Part shown: positions 46,301 to 53,391 of the stretch, piece after piece
Position numbering within the stretch: the first letter of the stretch is position 1
Layout: the number at the start of each line of letters is the position of its first letter
Origin: Clostridia bacterium
GTDB taxonomy: Bacteria > Bacillota > Clostridia > Lachnospirales > Lachnospiraceae
Assembly (NCBI GenBank): GCA_910576205.1
Contig: CAJTHL010000002.1
Location: forward strand, 62,001 to 126,000
DNA length: 64,000 nt
Reading direction: 5' to 3'
The notes under the pieces: model-generated
Told to the model about the DNA's origin: nothing
The model's database searches: none
The model's input: only the letters and a program-made list of their open reading frames with translations
Made by a program: the position numbers and the translations under genes

Positions 46301-46325
46301 TTCGTAGAGTAATCTACTCTTAGAA
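46301..46325 (+). repeat. Left inverted repeat (putative recombination site)
   Basis: TTCGTAGAGTAATCTACTCT plus TAGAA. Core TAGAGTAATCTACTCT (46305-46320) is identical, in inverse orientation, to the core of the right site at 46557-46572; 22 of 25 positions match. The site is itself a partial dyad (AGAGTA/TACTCT around ATC), as expected for tyrosine recombinase sites. Confidence 0.8.
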
Positions 46326-46359
46326 AATAAAATCTTATTTTCGCAATTCAACGTTTATT

Positions 46360-46388
46360 ATTATAACCAACTTCACTGGAAATTTCAA
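46360..46388 (-). promoter_or_regulatory. SigmaA promoter inside the invertible segment
   Basis: Minus strand TTGAAA (46383-46388), 17-bp spacer, TATAAT (46360-46365). Transcription would start near 46353 and cross the left repeat before the first nusG-like gene. Confidence 0.85.
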
Positions 46389-46551
46389 CATGAATTCTTA
46401 TTTTGGGCATATTTTTCTATATTATGTAAAATTTTTCCATATAAATACCGTAAAAAGCTTTAAATATGTTATATTAATGTGCTTCTTTGGTGGCTCTACC
46501 ATACTTTTCTCTTAAATAAAAGCAATGTCCACAAGTATATTCCTATATTTT

Positions 46552-46576
46552 TTCGTAGAGTAGATTACTCTAAGAA
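46552..46576 (-). repeat. Right inverted repeat (putative recombination site)
   Basis: On the minus strand TTCTTAGAGTAATCTACTCT plus ACGAA; shares the 16-bp core TAGAGTAATCTACTCT with the left site. Confidence 0.8.
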
Positions 46577-46588
46577 CCATCCCCCCCC

Positions 46589-46637
46589 AGGCCGTCCTCC
46601 CCCTTTTATAAAAGGAACCGACAGCCTGTTTTTATTT
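46589..46637 (+). terminator. Plus-strand intrinsic terminator outside the invertible segment
   Basis: Arms AGGCCGTC (46589-46596) and GACAGCCT (46620-46627), one mismatch, with an inner palindrome CCTTTTATAAAAGG, followed by GTTTTTATTT. The T-tail exists only on the plus strand; the minus-strand side runs into eight G. There is no plus-strand gene between glgD and this site. Confidence 0.75.
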
Positions 46638-46654
46638 CCTACAGCCATTTCCCC

Positions 46655-47704
46655 TCACGCACACCCCTCCCCGCGCACCCACTTTCCACATCCCTTTTCT
46701 GCATTCCAATAGGCCCGCAGCTTCTCCTTTGCCTCCATGCTTAAATTCCGGGGCACCTGAATCTGTATGGTTACGTAGTGGTCGCCCGTCACGGTGGCGT
46801 TCTGCATGGACACGATTCCTTTCCCCCGCAGCCGCAGCCGGGTTCCTGCCTGGATGCCCTCTGGTATCCGGCACCGGATTTCTCCATAGAGGGTCTCCAC
46901 CGCAATTTCGCCCCCAAGGACTGCCGTGGGAAAGGGAATATAGGCCGTGGTATAGACATCCATATCCTTGCGGACAAAGCCATTTTTAACACCCGCCCTA
47001 ATCTCCAGAATGAGATTTCCCGGATCACCCCCGTTAAGGCCGGGCAGGCCTTTTCCTTCCAGGCAGATTTTCTTCCCGGAGTCAATGCCTGCCGGGATAT
47101 GAACCTTGAGAGGTTCCACAAAACCATCCGGATAACGGTAATAAACAATCTTGTCGCAGCCAAAGGCTGCCTCCTCAAAACTTATCTCCAGCCGGTCTGT
47201 GAGATCTTTTCCCATAACGCGAAGGCCGGATTTCCGCAGTCCCTCCTCCCCCAGGCTGTTGTAGCAGGTGCCTTCCATATTTTCCTGGTCAATATTCTCG
47301 AAAGATGCCTTTTGGAAACTGTTTTTGGAAGAATTTTTGTGGAAACTCTTATCAAAGGACGCCTTTGGAAAGTCATTGTCAGAAGGTTTTTTAGAAAAAT
47401 GCCCGTTTTCCCGTCCACCGCCCTCCCTTTGGGGAGAATGGGAATGCCTTTTGCCGCCCTGGTACATCCCCCCGGACAGATCGTAAAGCTTTCGCTTTGT
47501 CTCGTCCCCCAGAACCCCATAGGCCTCCTTTACCTCCTGGAACCGGTTCTCCATATCCATAAATTCTGCCGCCGTCTCCATCTGGGAAGCCTTTGCATCG
47601 GGATGATATTTCTTTACCAGATTCCGGTAAGCTTTTTTTACAGTGGCCATATCCGCATTCCTGGTAACACCCAGGACTTCATAGTAATCTCTAAAAGCTG
47701 TCAT
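46655..47704 (-). CDS. J-domain co-chaperone without zinc finger (CbpA-like)
   Basis: A 349-aa DnaJ-family protein. The J domain (~residues 5-75) has HPD at 34-36. A polar Ser/Phe/Lys-rich linker (~85-165, with repeated short KASF/NSF motifs) replaces the Gly/Phe region. The C-terminal substrate-binding domains (~165-330) follow directly, with no CxxCxGxG zinc-finger repeats. J proteins stimulate DnaK ATPase. It lies between the invertible promoter and the recombinase gene and reads toward the switch. A copy of the 105-bp repeat precedes the start by 23 bp. Confidence 0.88.
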   Translation of the reverse strand: MTAFRDYYEVLGVTRNADMATVKKAYRNLVKKYHPDAKASQMETAAEFMDMENRFQEVKEAYGVLGDETKRKLYDLSGGMYQGGKRHSHSPQREGGGRENGHFSKKPSDNDFPKASFDKSFHKNSSKNSFQKASFENIDQENMEGTCYNSLGEEGLRKSGLRVMGKDLTDRLEISFEEAAFGCDKIVYYRYPDGFVEPLKVHIPAGIDSGKKICLEGKGLPGLNGGDPGNLILEIRAGVKNGFVRKDMDVYTTAYIPFPTAVLGGEIAVETLYGEIRCRIPEGIQAGTRLRLRGKGIVSMQNATVTGDHYVTIQIQVPRNLSMEAKEKLRAYWNAEKGCGKWVRGEGCA

Positions 47705-47726
47705 TTGCTGCCGTCCTTCTTATTTT

Positions 47727-47900
47727 AGTTCCGCAACCGCCCTTCCAATTCCCTGGGGTCTGGAAGGATTTCCGGCCGCTTCCCGTCCCTAAATCCTTCC
47801 GGGGCATTGTACGGGCGTTTGCTGTTTTTTAGTTCCGCAACCGCCCTTCCAATTCCCTGGGGTCTGGAAGGATTTCCGGCCGCTTCCTGTCCTTAAATTT
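47727..47900 (-). repeat. Two tandem copies of the ~105-bp repeat (second truncated)
   Basis: AGTTCCGCAACCGCCCTTCC begins at 47727 and again at 47831 (period 104). The first unit has a perfect 10-bp inverted pair GGAAGGATTT/AAATCCTTCC; the second stops after the first half. It lies between dnaJ-like and recombinase genes. Confidence 0.88.
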
Positions 47901-47979
47901 TAGTTTTCCCCAATTATAAAAAAAGAAAAAAGGAATTTTCTTCCGTATAATCTAAAGAAAACGAAAGGATGAAGCCATC

Positions 47980-48996
47980 ATGGAAAAAAAAGAAAATCCC
48001 ATTGCCGCAATGCTGCAACAGTTCGCGCTCCTAAGAGGAGGAAAGCGCAAATACGTCACCCTTGAGCCCCTGGCCCTTCAGTGGCTGGATAACGCCAGCC
48101 TGCGGGTCAAAGAGTCCTCCTATGTGAAGTATTATAATCTGGTGCAGAACCATATTCTTCCGGAGCTGGGGGACTGCCCTCTGGAAAGGCTCACTACCAC
48201 CGCGGTTTACCAGTTTGTCCAGGGGAAATTAAACAGCGGACGGCGGGACGGCCAGGGCGGATTGTCGGAAAAGACGGTAAAGGACATGCTTACGGTACTG
48301 CGGGAAATCTGCCTCTATGCATCCCACTGGGAAATTGAAATTCCCTGCCATTTTGAGCTGATCCGCATCCGGCGTAAGGAGCTGGAGGTGCAGGTGCTTA
48401 CCCGACAGAGCCAGATAAAGCTGGAACGTTTTCTTATGGCGGACAACAGCCTGTCCAGGATTGGGATTCAGCTGAGTTTATATATGGGATTGCGCCTGGG
48501 GGAGGTGTGCGCCTTGAAGCGGCGGCACATTTCCTACCGGGAAGCCCTTCTACAGGTGCGCTTCACCATGCAGAGGATTCAGGACCTCAGCGAAAATGCC
48601 GCGAAAAAGACAAAAATCATTGTTACCGAACCAAAAAGCAGCAGTTCCATCCGGGATATTCCCATTCCGGCCTTTCTAATGGAACGGCTGCAGGTCCTGC
48701 GGGATATGCCCAGGGACGCCTACATTCTCACAGGAAGTACAAATTTCTTTATCGAACCCCGGACACTGGAAAACATACTGAAAAAATATCTGCGGGAATG
48801 CCGGATGGAGCATACCAATTACCACGTCCTCCGGCATACCTTCGCCACCCGGTGCATTGAGGAGGGCTTCGATGCCAAATCCCTAAGCGAAATCCTGGGG
48901 CATTCCAACGTCAACATTACCCTCAACCGCTATGTCCACTCCTCCCTGGAACAGAAGCGGAAAAATATGGAAAAATTAGAGCCCTCCTGTTTATGA
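47980..48996 (+). CDS. Tyrosine recombinase (XerC/D-like), candidate invertase
   Basis: A 338-aa site-specific recombinase. An N-terminal SAM-like core-binding domain (~25-125) precedes the catalytic domain with all active-site residues: Arg172 (MGLRLGEVC), Lys219 (TEPKSS), His282 and Arg285 (HVLRHTFATR), His308 (LGHSNVNIT) and Tyr318 (NRYVH). Tyrosine recombinases invert or excise DNA between short repeats. It is the only recombinase in the window and lies 1.4 kb from the inverted sites. ATG follows AAAGGA; TATAAT at 47946-47951 may be its -10, but no good -35 is seen. Confidence 0.92.
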   Translation: MEKKENPIAAMLQQFALLRGGKRKYVTLEPLALQWLDNASLRVKESSYVKYYNLVQNHILPELGDCPLERLTTTAVYQFVQGKLNSGRRDGQGGLSEKTVKDMLTVLREICLYASHWEIEIPCHFELIRIRRKELEVQVLTRQSQIKLERFLMADNSLSRIGIQLSLYMGLRLGEVCALKRRHISYREALLQVRFTMQRIQDLSENAAKKTKIIVTEPKSSSSIRDIPIPAFLMERLQVLRDMPRDAYILTGSTNFFIEPRTLENILKKYLRECRMEHTNYHVLRHTFATRCIEEGFDAKSLSEILGHSNVNITLNRYVHSSLEQKRKNMEKLEPSCL

Positions 48997-49027
48997 AAGG
49001 CAAAAAAGCAAAGAGCAGCCGGATAAA

Positions 49028-49049
49028 AGCTGTAGGCCTGCCTACAGCT
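49028..49049 (-). terminator. Terminator at the end of the cobalamin operon
   Basis: Perfect 9-bp arms AGCTGTAGG and CCTACAGCT with a 4-nt loop, followed on the minus strand by TTTTAT. It overlaps the cobO stop codon, so the gene's last codons form part of the stem. Confidence 0.8.
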
Positions 49050-49569
49050 CGATTCCCTTCCTTGCGGGAATCCCTGCGTCAAAGGGATGCTTTACCTTGT
49101 GGATCTCGGACACATAATCCGCCATCTCAAGTAGCTCCGGCGCAGGATCTCTGCCTGTGAGCACGACCTCAAGCCCCTCCGGCCGGTTTTCAAGGAAGTA
49201 AAGGGCCGTCTCTTTGCAGAGAAATCCGCAGTTGTAGGCGCTCATAAACTCATCGACCACCAGCAGGTCTACGCCCTCCTCCTCAGCCCTTCTGGTCACA
49301 TCCTCAAAGAGATGGGTGTAGACGTGACAGGCATGTTCCTTTTGCTCCGGGTTCATATTCCAGCTGAATCCCAGTTTTTCCTCACAGCAGCAGTAGGAAA
49401 TGCCCAGTTTTTTCAGCATTTCCACCTCGCTGGAGGTGCCGTCCTTCATACACTGGCAGAACAGCACCTTGAGGTCGCTTCCCGCCGCACGCACGGCAAG
49501 GCCAACGCAGGCCGTGGATTTTCCCTTGCCATCCCCACAGTAAATATGCAGTAAACCTTTCTCTTTCAT
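49042..49569 (-). CDS. cobO: Cob(I)yrinic acid a,c-diamide adenosyltransferase
   Basis: A 175-aa CobO/BtuR-type ATP:corrinoid adenosyltransferase that attaches the 5'-deoxyadenosyl ligand to reduced cobalt. Walker A is YCGDGKGKSTACVGLAVRA; the Mg-binding acidic pair is LLVVDEFMSAYN; the C-terminus contains EIHKVKHPFDAGIPARKGIE. The ATG at 49569 sits at proper spacing from GGGAG; a TTG two codons earlier is less likely. Last gene of the operon. Confidence 0.95.
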   Translation of the reverse strand: MKEKGLLHIYCGDGKGKSTACVGLAVRAAGSDLKVLFCQCMKDGTSSEVEMLKKLGISYCCCEEKLGFSWNMNPEQKEHACHVYTHLFEDVTRRAEEEGVDLLVVDEFMSAYNCGFLCKETALYFLENRPEGLEVVLTGRDPAPELLEMADYVSEIHKVKHPFDAGIPARKGIEL

Positions 49570-49608
49570 TTGCAATCTCTCCCTAATTTCAGCTTTGCAT
49601 CCGGCCCG

Positions 49609-50595
49609 TCAGATAAAGAGTAATCTGTACCTGGCCACATCCACACCTACAAACACCAATAACATAAGTCCCATGGTAAACAGAGCCGTCACATACATAA
49701 GCAAATCTGCCCTTCGGATATCCTCTGCTTCCACCTCCCTTAGTTTATCACCAATGGTGGGCTTTTCATACCGTTTTCCAAAATAAAATGCGTCGCCTGC
49801 AAGCTGCAGCCCTAAGGCACCCGCCATAACCGCCTCCGTGTGGGCAGAGTTGGGGCTTGCATGGTTGGCGTGATCCCTCCTGTAAATATGCCAGGCGTTT
49901 TTTGTGTCAAAAGGAGTAAATGCGCTGGCTGCCACCATAAAAAGGGCAGACAGCCTGGCCGGAATAAAATTGACCAGGTCGTCAAGGCGTGCCGCCGCCC
50001 GCCCAAAATACAGGTATTTTTCATTCTTATAACCCACCATGGAGTCCATGGTATTGATGGATTTGTAAAAAAATCCCAGCGCAGGCCCCCCAAGAGCCAG
50101 AAAAAGCAAGGGAGCAATGACCCCGTCGGAGGTATTCTCCGCCACAGTCTCAATGGCAGCTTTTGCCACCCCTTCCTCCGTGAGGCTCTCCGTATCCCTG
50201 CCCACGATCATGGCCACGGCCTGCCGGGCGCCGGAAAGATCTCCCTTTTTAAGCGCACGGTGTACCTTCATGCTCTCATCCTTCAAGGCCCGGGTGGCCA
50301 ATAGCTGATAGCTGAACAGGGCGCAAAGGCCAAAGGCAAGCCCCCGGTGAATGCGGCCTGCCCCATAGATCAGAAGAGCCGGAACCGCCGTAGAAATTCC
50401 GGCCACCACAACCACAAGGGCCGCTCCCGCCGCCAGCTCTCCGCCCCTGGTTTTAGGAAACAGGCAGCGCAGGATCTTTTCCGAAAAAGCGATCAGATTT
50501 CCCACCGCCTGGATGGGGTGATAGAGCCAGTGGGGATCCCCCAGCAGCAGATCAAGCAGAAATCCCAGCAAAAGGGCACACAGCGTGAATCTCAT
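49609..50595 (-). CDS. cbiB: Adenosylcobinamide-phosphate synthase
   Basis: A 328-aa membrane protein that joins aminopropanol phosphate (or aminopropanol) to adenosylcobyric acid. The signature LLGDPHWLYHPIQAVGNLI lies at the N-terminus; ATRALKDESMKVHRALKKGDLSGARQAVAMIVGRDT and AETVAENTSDGVIAPLLFLALGGP follow. Several membrane segments. The 5' end overlaps cobC by 44 bp. Confidence 0.95.
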   Translation of the reverse strand: MRFTLCALLLGFLLDLLLGDPHWLYHPIQAVGNLIAFSEKILRCLFPKTRGGELAAGAALVVVVAGISTAVPALLIYGAGRIHRGLAFGLCALFSYQLLATRALKDESMKVHRALKKGDLSGARQAVAMIVGRDTESLTEEGVAKAAIETVAENTSDGVIAPLLFLALGGPALGFFYKSINTMDSMVGYKNEKYLYFGRAAARLDDLVNFIPARLSALFMVAASAFTPFDTKNAWHIYRRDHANHASPNSAHTEAVMAGALGLQLAGDAFYFGKRYEKPTIGDKLREVEAEDIRRADLLMYVTALFTMGLMLLVFVGVDVARYRLLFI

Positions 50596-51376
50596 ACAGC
50601 CTTACCTCTTCTCTCATTTCATATGCCTTTGCGGATACCCCGTCAGAACATGCCTTTGGCAGTCTCTTAAGGGATACCTTTTCGAACGAAGTCCCACTAC
50701 CCCGGCAAGGAAGGTCAAGCAGGGCACGAAAGCCCTCCCCATTCTTTGCCTGCCAGTGGTAAAAGGATTCCCGGGGACTTCCGTATGCCTCCAGAATACT
50801 CATGATGGTACCGCCGTGTACCACCAGGGCGATACGATGTAGTGTCTCTTGCAAAACTGTCTCCTGTTCTCTGAAAACGCCTGTAGACAGTTCATCTCTC
50901 AGCGACGCTTGTAAACCATGTGTATCCTGTATACATTCTTCTGTTCCCTTAGGACTTACCTTGCCTTTTTCATGCAAAAGTTCCAGCTCCAGCACCTTCA
51001 AGAACCCTTCCTGGCACCGCTTCTTAAAGGCCTCCTGACTCTCGCCGCCGGGAAAGGGCAAGGCTCCGCCACTGTCCACCCATTCCTGGTAAGCCGGATT
51101 ACCGGATAACTCCAGATAATTCTTATTCTCAAATTCCCCGAAATCACACTCCCGAAGCTGGTCTATCACCCTGGGCGTAAGTCCGGGATACAAAATAGCC
51201 GCCGTCTCCAGACACCGCTTCATGGGACTTGCGTAGACGGCATCCACTTTGGGATAAGTCCCCGCCGCCAGGCGTTCCCGTCCCTCCCGGCACAAGGGCT
51301 CGTCCGTGGTTCCGATATAGCGCCCCAGGGTATTTCCATAAGTCTTGCCATGGCGTATGAAAAAAATTTCCAGCAT
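50552..51376 (-). CDS. cobC: Histidine phosphatase, CobC-like (alpha-ribazole phosphatase)
   Basis: A 274-aa phosphoglycerate-mutase-fold protein. The catalytic RHG motif is FFIRHGKTYGNTLGRYIGTTDEPLC, with the second His in ALVVHGGTIMSIL. In cobalamin operons this family removes the 5'-phosphate of alpha-ribazole-P or of adenosylcobalamin-5'-P. It is longer than the usual ~200 aa because of ~45 extra residues before the second His motif (about KVSPKGTEECIQDTHGL) and a longer C-terminus. It may still work normally. Confidence 0.82.
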   Translation of the reverse strand: MLEIFFIRHGKTYGNTLGRYIGTTDEPLCREGRERLAAGTYPKVDAVYASPMKRCLETAAILYPGLTPRVIDQLRECDFGEFENKNYLELSGNPAYQEWVDSGGALPFPGGESQEAFKKRCQEGFLKVLELELLHEKGKVSPKGTEECIQDTHGLQASLRDELSTGVFREQETVLQETLHRIALVVHGGTIMSILEAYGSPRESFYHWQAKNGEGFRALLDLPCRGSGTSFEKVSLKRLPKACSDGVSAKAYEMREEVRLYEIHAVCPFAGISA

Positions 51377-51508
51377 TTTCTAACTCCTGTCTACAATCTG
51401 CCGTTCAGCGCCCCTGTCTGCTTTCCGCCAATTTTCCCGACCGACTCGCCTCTGGCCTGTCTCCCACCGTTTTTGCCGGCTGGCGTCCCCGTCTGCTTCC
51501 CACCGGTT

Positions 51509-51901
51509 TCACACAGCGGCGTCCTTAATCACGGTTCCAATCCCGCATATCACCCGGTGTACCTCCCTGGCCTCCTTTGCCAGGGCGCAGCACAAACGTC
51601 CATGGATTTCCCGGTATTTCCGGTCAAAGGCGTCTATGGGCACCACGCCGTATCCCAGCTCATTGGTCACCAGCACGGCTTCAGGATTGCGCCTTAAAAG
51701 CTCCCCCGGCAGTTCCATAAGAAACTCCTCTTCCCCCAGGAAACGGCGGATATAATCCTGGAAATGCACCAGCATTTCTGCCTGGAAAATGGCGTCCCGG
51801 TCACAGACCGTCCCGTCCGTAACTGCTGTCTCCTCTATCTGAAAGATCTGACAGGCGTAGGATTTTTTCCCTTGAAAGGCTCCTCCGATTACGAATTTCA
51901 T
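51509..51901 (-). CDS. Short CobU-family paralogue with degenerate P-loop
   Basis: A ~130-aa protein beginning MKFVIGGAFQGKKSYACQIF, which resembles the CobU P-loop region (GGARSGKSxxAE), but the residue after GK is Lys rather than Ser/Thr. Later TNELGYGVVPIDAFDRKYREIHGRLCCALAKEA matches the CobU C-half (EVGxGIVPxxxxxRxFRDxxGxxNQxxA). The His-containing guanylylation region of CobU is absent. The start at 51901 is set by GGAGAG and homology; an upstream ATG at 52006 gives unrelated sequence. A true CobU lies at 52849-53391, so this may be regulatory, partial-function or redundant. Confidence 0.7.
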   Translation of the reverse strand: MKFVIGGAFQGKKSYACQIFQIEETAVTDGTVCDRDAIFQAEMLVHFQDYIRRFLGEEEFLMELPGELLRRNPEAVLVTNELGYGVVPIDAFDRKYREIHGRLCCALAKEAREVHRVICGIGTVIKDAAV

Positions 51902-52020
51902 AAACTCTCTCCTCTTTCCCCCAAAGCATTGTCCGCTTTCGGGATAATTTCCGATTCTGCCAATGGGAAAACAGCCAGATTTCTGTCCGGATATATCCAC
52001 CGTCATACTTCCCGGAAACT

Positions 52021-52788
52021 TTATCCCATCACCCTGGCCACCACCAGTACTGCGGCCGCCATCACAAGCTCACAGACCTGGACAAAATACCCGGCCAGAT
52101 CTCCGGTAATGCCCCCAAACTGCTTCTTTGCCATATGGTAATAGTGGGCAAAGGTAAGGGCAGCTCCCAAAAGCAACGCTCCCCCGTACACGGGCTGCGC
52201 TGCCAGAACCCACCCGCAGCACAAAATAAGGTAAAACACCATGGTAACCCGCACCCTGGTTTTCTGGGCCGCGTCGGAAAACATGGCCACAAGCCCCGTA
52301 TTTTTCGCGCAGGGAAAGGTCACCACCGCAAAGCCGCTCAAAGCCCGGGAAAGCACAAATCCCGCCGCCAGAACCAAAAGCTGCTCCTGGCCCAGCTCAC
52401 TCCACACCCCAAGGGACAGGAGGAAATAACAGATGCCCACAATAATGGCAAACGCCCCCGCATGGGAGTCCTTTAAGATTTCCAGCTTCCGCTCCATAGG
52501 CTGGTAGGAGCTTAGGGCGTCCGCTGTGTCCAGAAGGCCGTCCAGATGGATTCCCCCCGTGACGGCTATGGGAATCAGCACATATCCTACAGATGTAAGA
52601 ATACCTCCCTGGCTTAAGAATGGGGCCGCAAAGCTCCATCCGTACAGCAGCGCCCCAGTCACGGCGCCGATCACCGGGAAAAAGCACATGACATAGCGCA
52701 TATTTTCCTTTGTCCAGTCTGCCCGCAGCATGGGGATTTTGGAATACATGGCAAATGCAATTTTAAAGCTGTTCCACAGCGCTCTCAT
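52021..52788 (-). CDS. cobS: Cobalamin synthase (adenosylcobinamide-GDP ribazoletransferase)
   Basis: A 255-aa polytopic membrane enzyme joining AdoCbi-GDP and alpha-ribazole. The N-terminal FAMYSKIPMLRADWT and the acidic motif GGIHLDGLLDTADALSSYQPMERKLEILKDSHAGAFA are family hallmarks. The start at 52788 follows AGGAGG. Confidence 0.95.
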   Translation of the reverse strand: MRALWNSFKIAFAMYSKIPMLRADWTKENMRYVMCFFPVIGAVTGALLYGWSFAAPFLSQGGILTSVGYVLIPIAVTGGIHLDGLLDTADALSSYQPMERKLEILKDSHAGAFAIIVGICYFLLSLGVWSELGQEQLLVLAAGFVLSRALSGFAVVTFPCAKNTGLVAMFSDAAQKTRVRVTMVFYLILCCGWVLAAQPVYGGALLLGAALTFAHYYHMAKKQFGGITGDLAGYFVQVCELVMAAAVLVVARVMG

Positions 52789-52848
52789 AATGTCTGCCTC
52801 CTTTTCTGTCCAAGGCATTTATTCCGGCCTAAAGCACAGTGTTTTTTC

Positions 52849-53391
52849 TTATGGCTTCCCCTTATTCTCCATCCCTTTATAAATAAGCGGAATCCCGTAA
52901 ACCACCTCCACCGCCTGGTCTGCCTCTCCGGCCATATACCGGTTGATCTCCCCCAGAACACGCTGGTAACGCTGTGTTTCCTGGTCATAAGGAATCCCGT
53001 CGGAAAAAATTTCGTTGGACACCACCACCAGATGGGTACACTGCCCCCGAAGGCTTTGGATTCCCGCCCGGATTTCCGCCGCCGCTTCCTCCCCCGCTCC
53101 CCCAGGCTGATACAGCTCGTTGGCCGCCAGATTGGACATGCATTCCAGAAGAACCGTGCTTCCCAAAGGAACGGAAATATTTTTAAGCCCCGTATACTGT
53201 TCCAGGGTGGTAAAATGCTTCCCCTCCCGCAAAGCCCGGTGGCGGGCAATCCGCCGGTGGCTCTCCTGGTCGAAAGGGTACATGGTGGCAAGGTAAATAA
53301 GCCTTCCTTCCCTGCCCCAAAGCTCCACGGCCCGGTTTTCCGCGTATTCTGATTTTCCGCTTCCGCTTCCGCCTGTCACAAGAATAAACAT
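52849..53391 (-). CDS. cobU: Adenosylcobinamide kinase / guanylyltransferase
   Basis: A 180-aa bifunctional enzyme. Walker A is VTGGSGSGKSEYAENRAVEL; the guanylylated-His region is RRIARHRALREGKHFTTLE; the C-half contains VVSNEIFSDGIPYDQETQRYQRVLGEINRYMA. It phosphorylates adenosylcobinamide and transfers GMP to give AdoCbi-GDP. Overlaps cbiA by 16 bp. Confidence 0.94.
   Translation of the reverse strand: MFILVTGGSGSGKSEYAENRAVELWGREGRLIYLATMYPFDQESHRRIARHRALREGKHFTTLEQYTGLKNISVPLGSTVLLECMSNLAANELYQPGGAGEEAAAEIRAGIQSLRGQCTHLVVVSNEIFSDGIPYDQETQRYQRVLGEINRYMAGEADQAVEVVYGIPLIYKGMENKGKP

Larger units (their letters stand above)
46301..46576. other. Putative invertible promoter segment controlling the glycan locus
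   Basis: A noncoding 276-bp region bounded by inverted 25-bp sites. Inside are 226 bp of AT-rich DNA with one near-consensus vegetative promoter directed leftward into the nusG-like/glycan genes. No open reading frame with a ribosome binding site is seen inside. A plus-strand terminator lies just outside the right site. A tyrosine recombinase gene lies 1.4 kb to the right. The arrangement matches known invertible capsule promoters. Confidence 0.7.

Noticed and set aside
46301..46576. Reading the two sites as direct repeats (excision rather than inversion)
   Set aside because: Because each site is a partial dyad, a direct alignment also gives 21/25, but it breaks at the three central bases where strand exchange would occur. 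The inverted alignment gives an uninterrupted 16-bp core, so inversion is preferred, though excision is not excluded.
46581..46588. C8 run as a third contingency tract
   Set aside because: It is intergenic, outside the right site and next to a terminator; length change would affect no reading frame. Possibly part of spacing only.
46778..47728. 316-codon plus-strand open frame
   Set aside because: Antisense shadow of the dnaJ-like gene, whose J domain and C-terminal domains are unmistakable.
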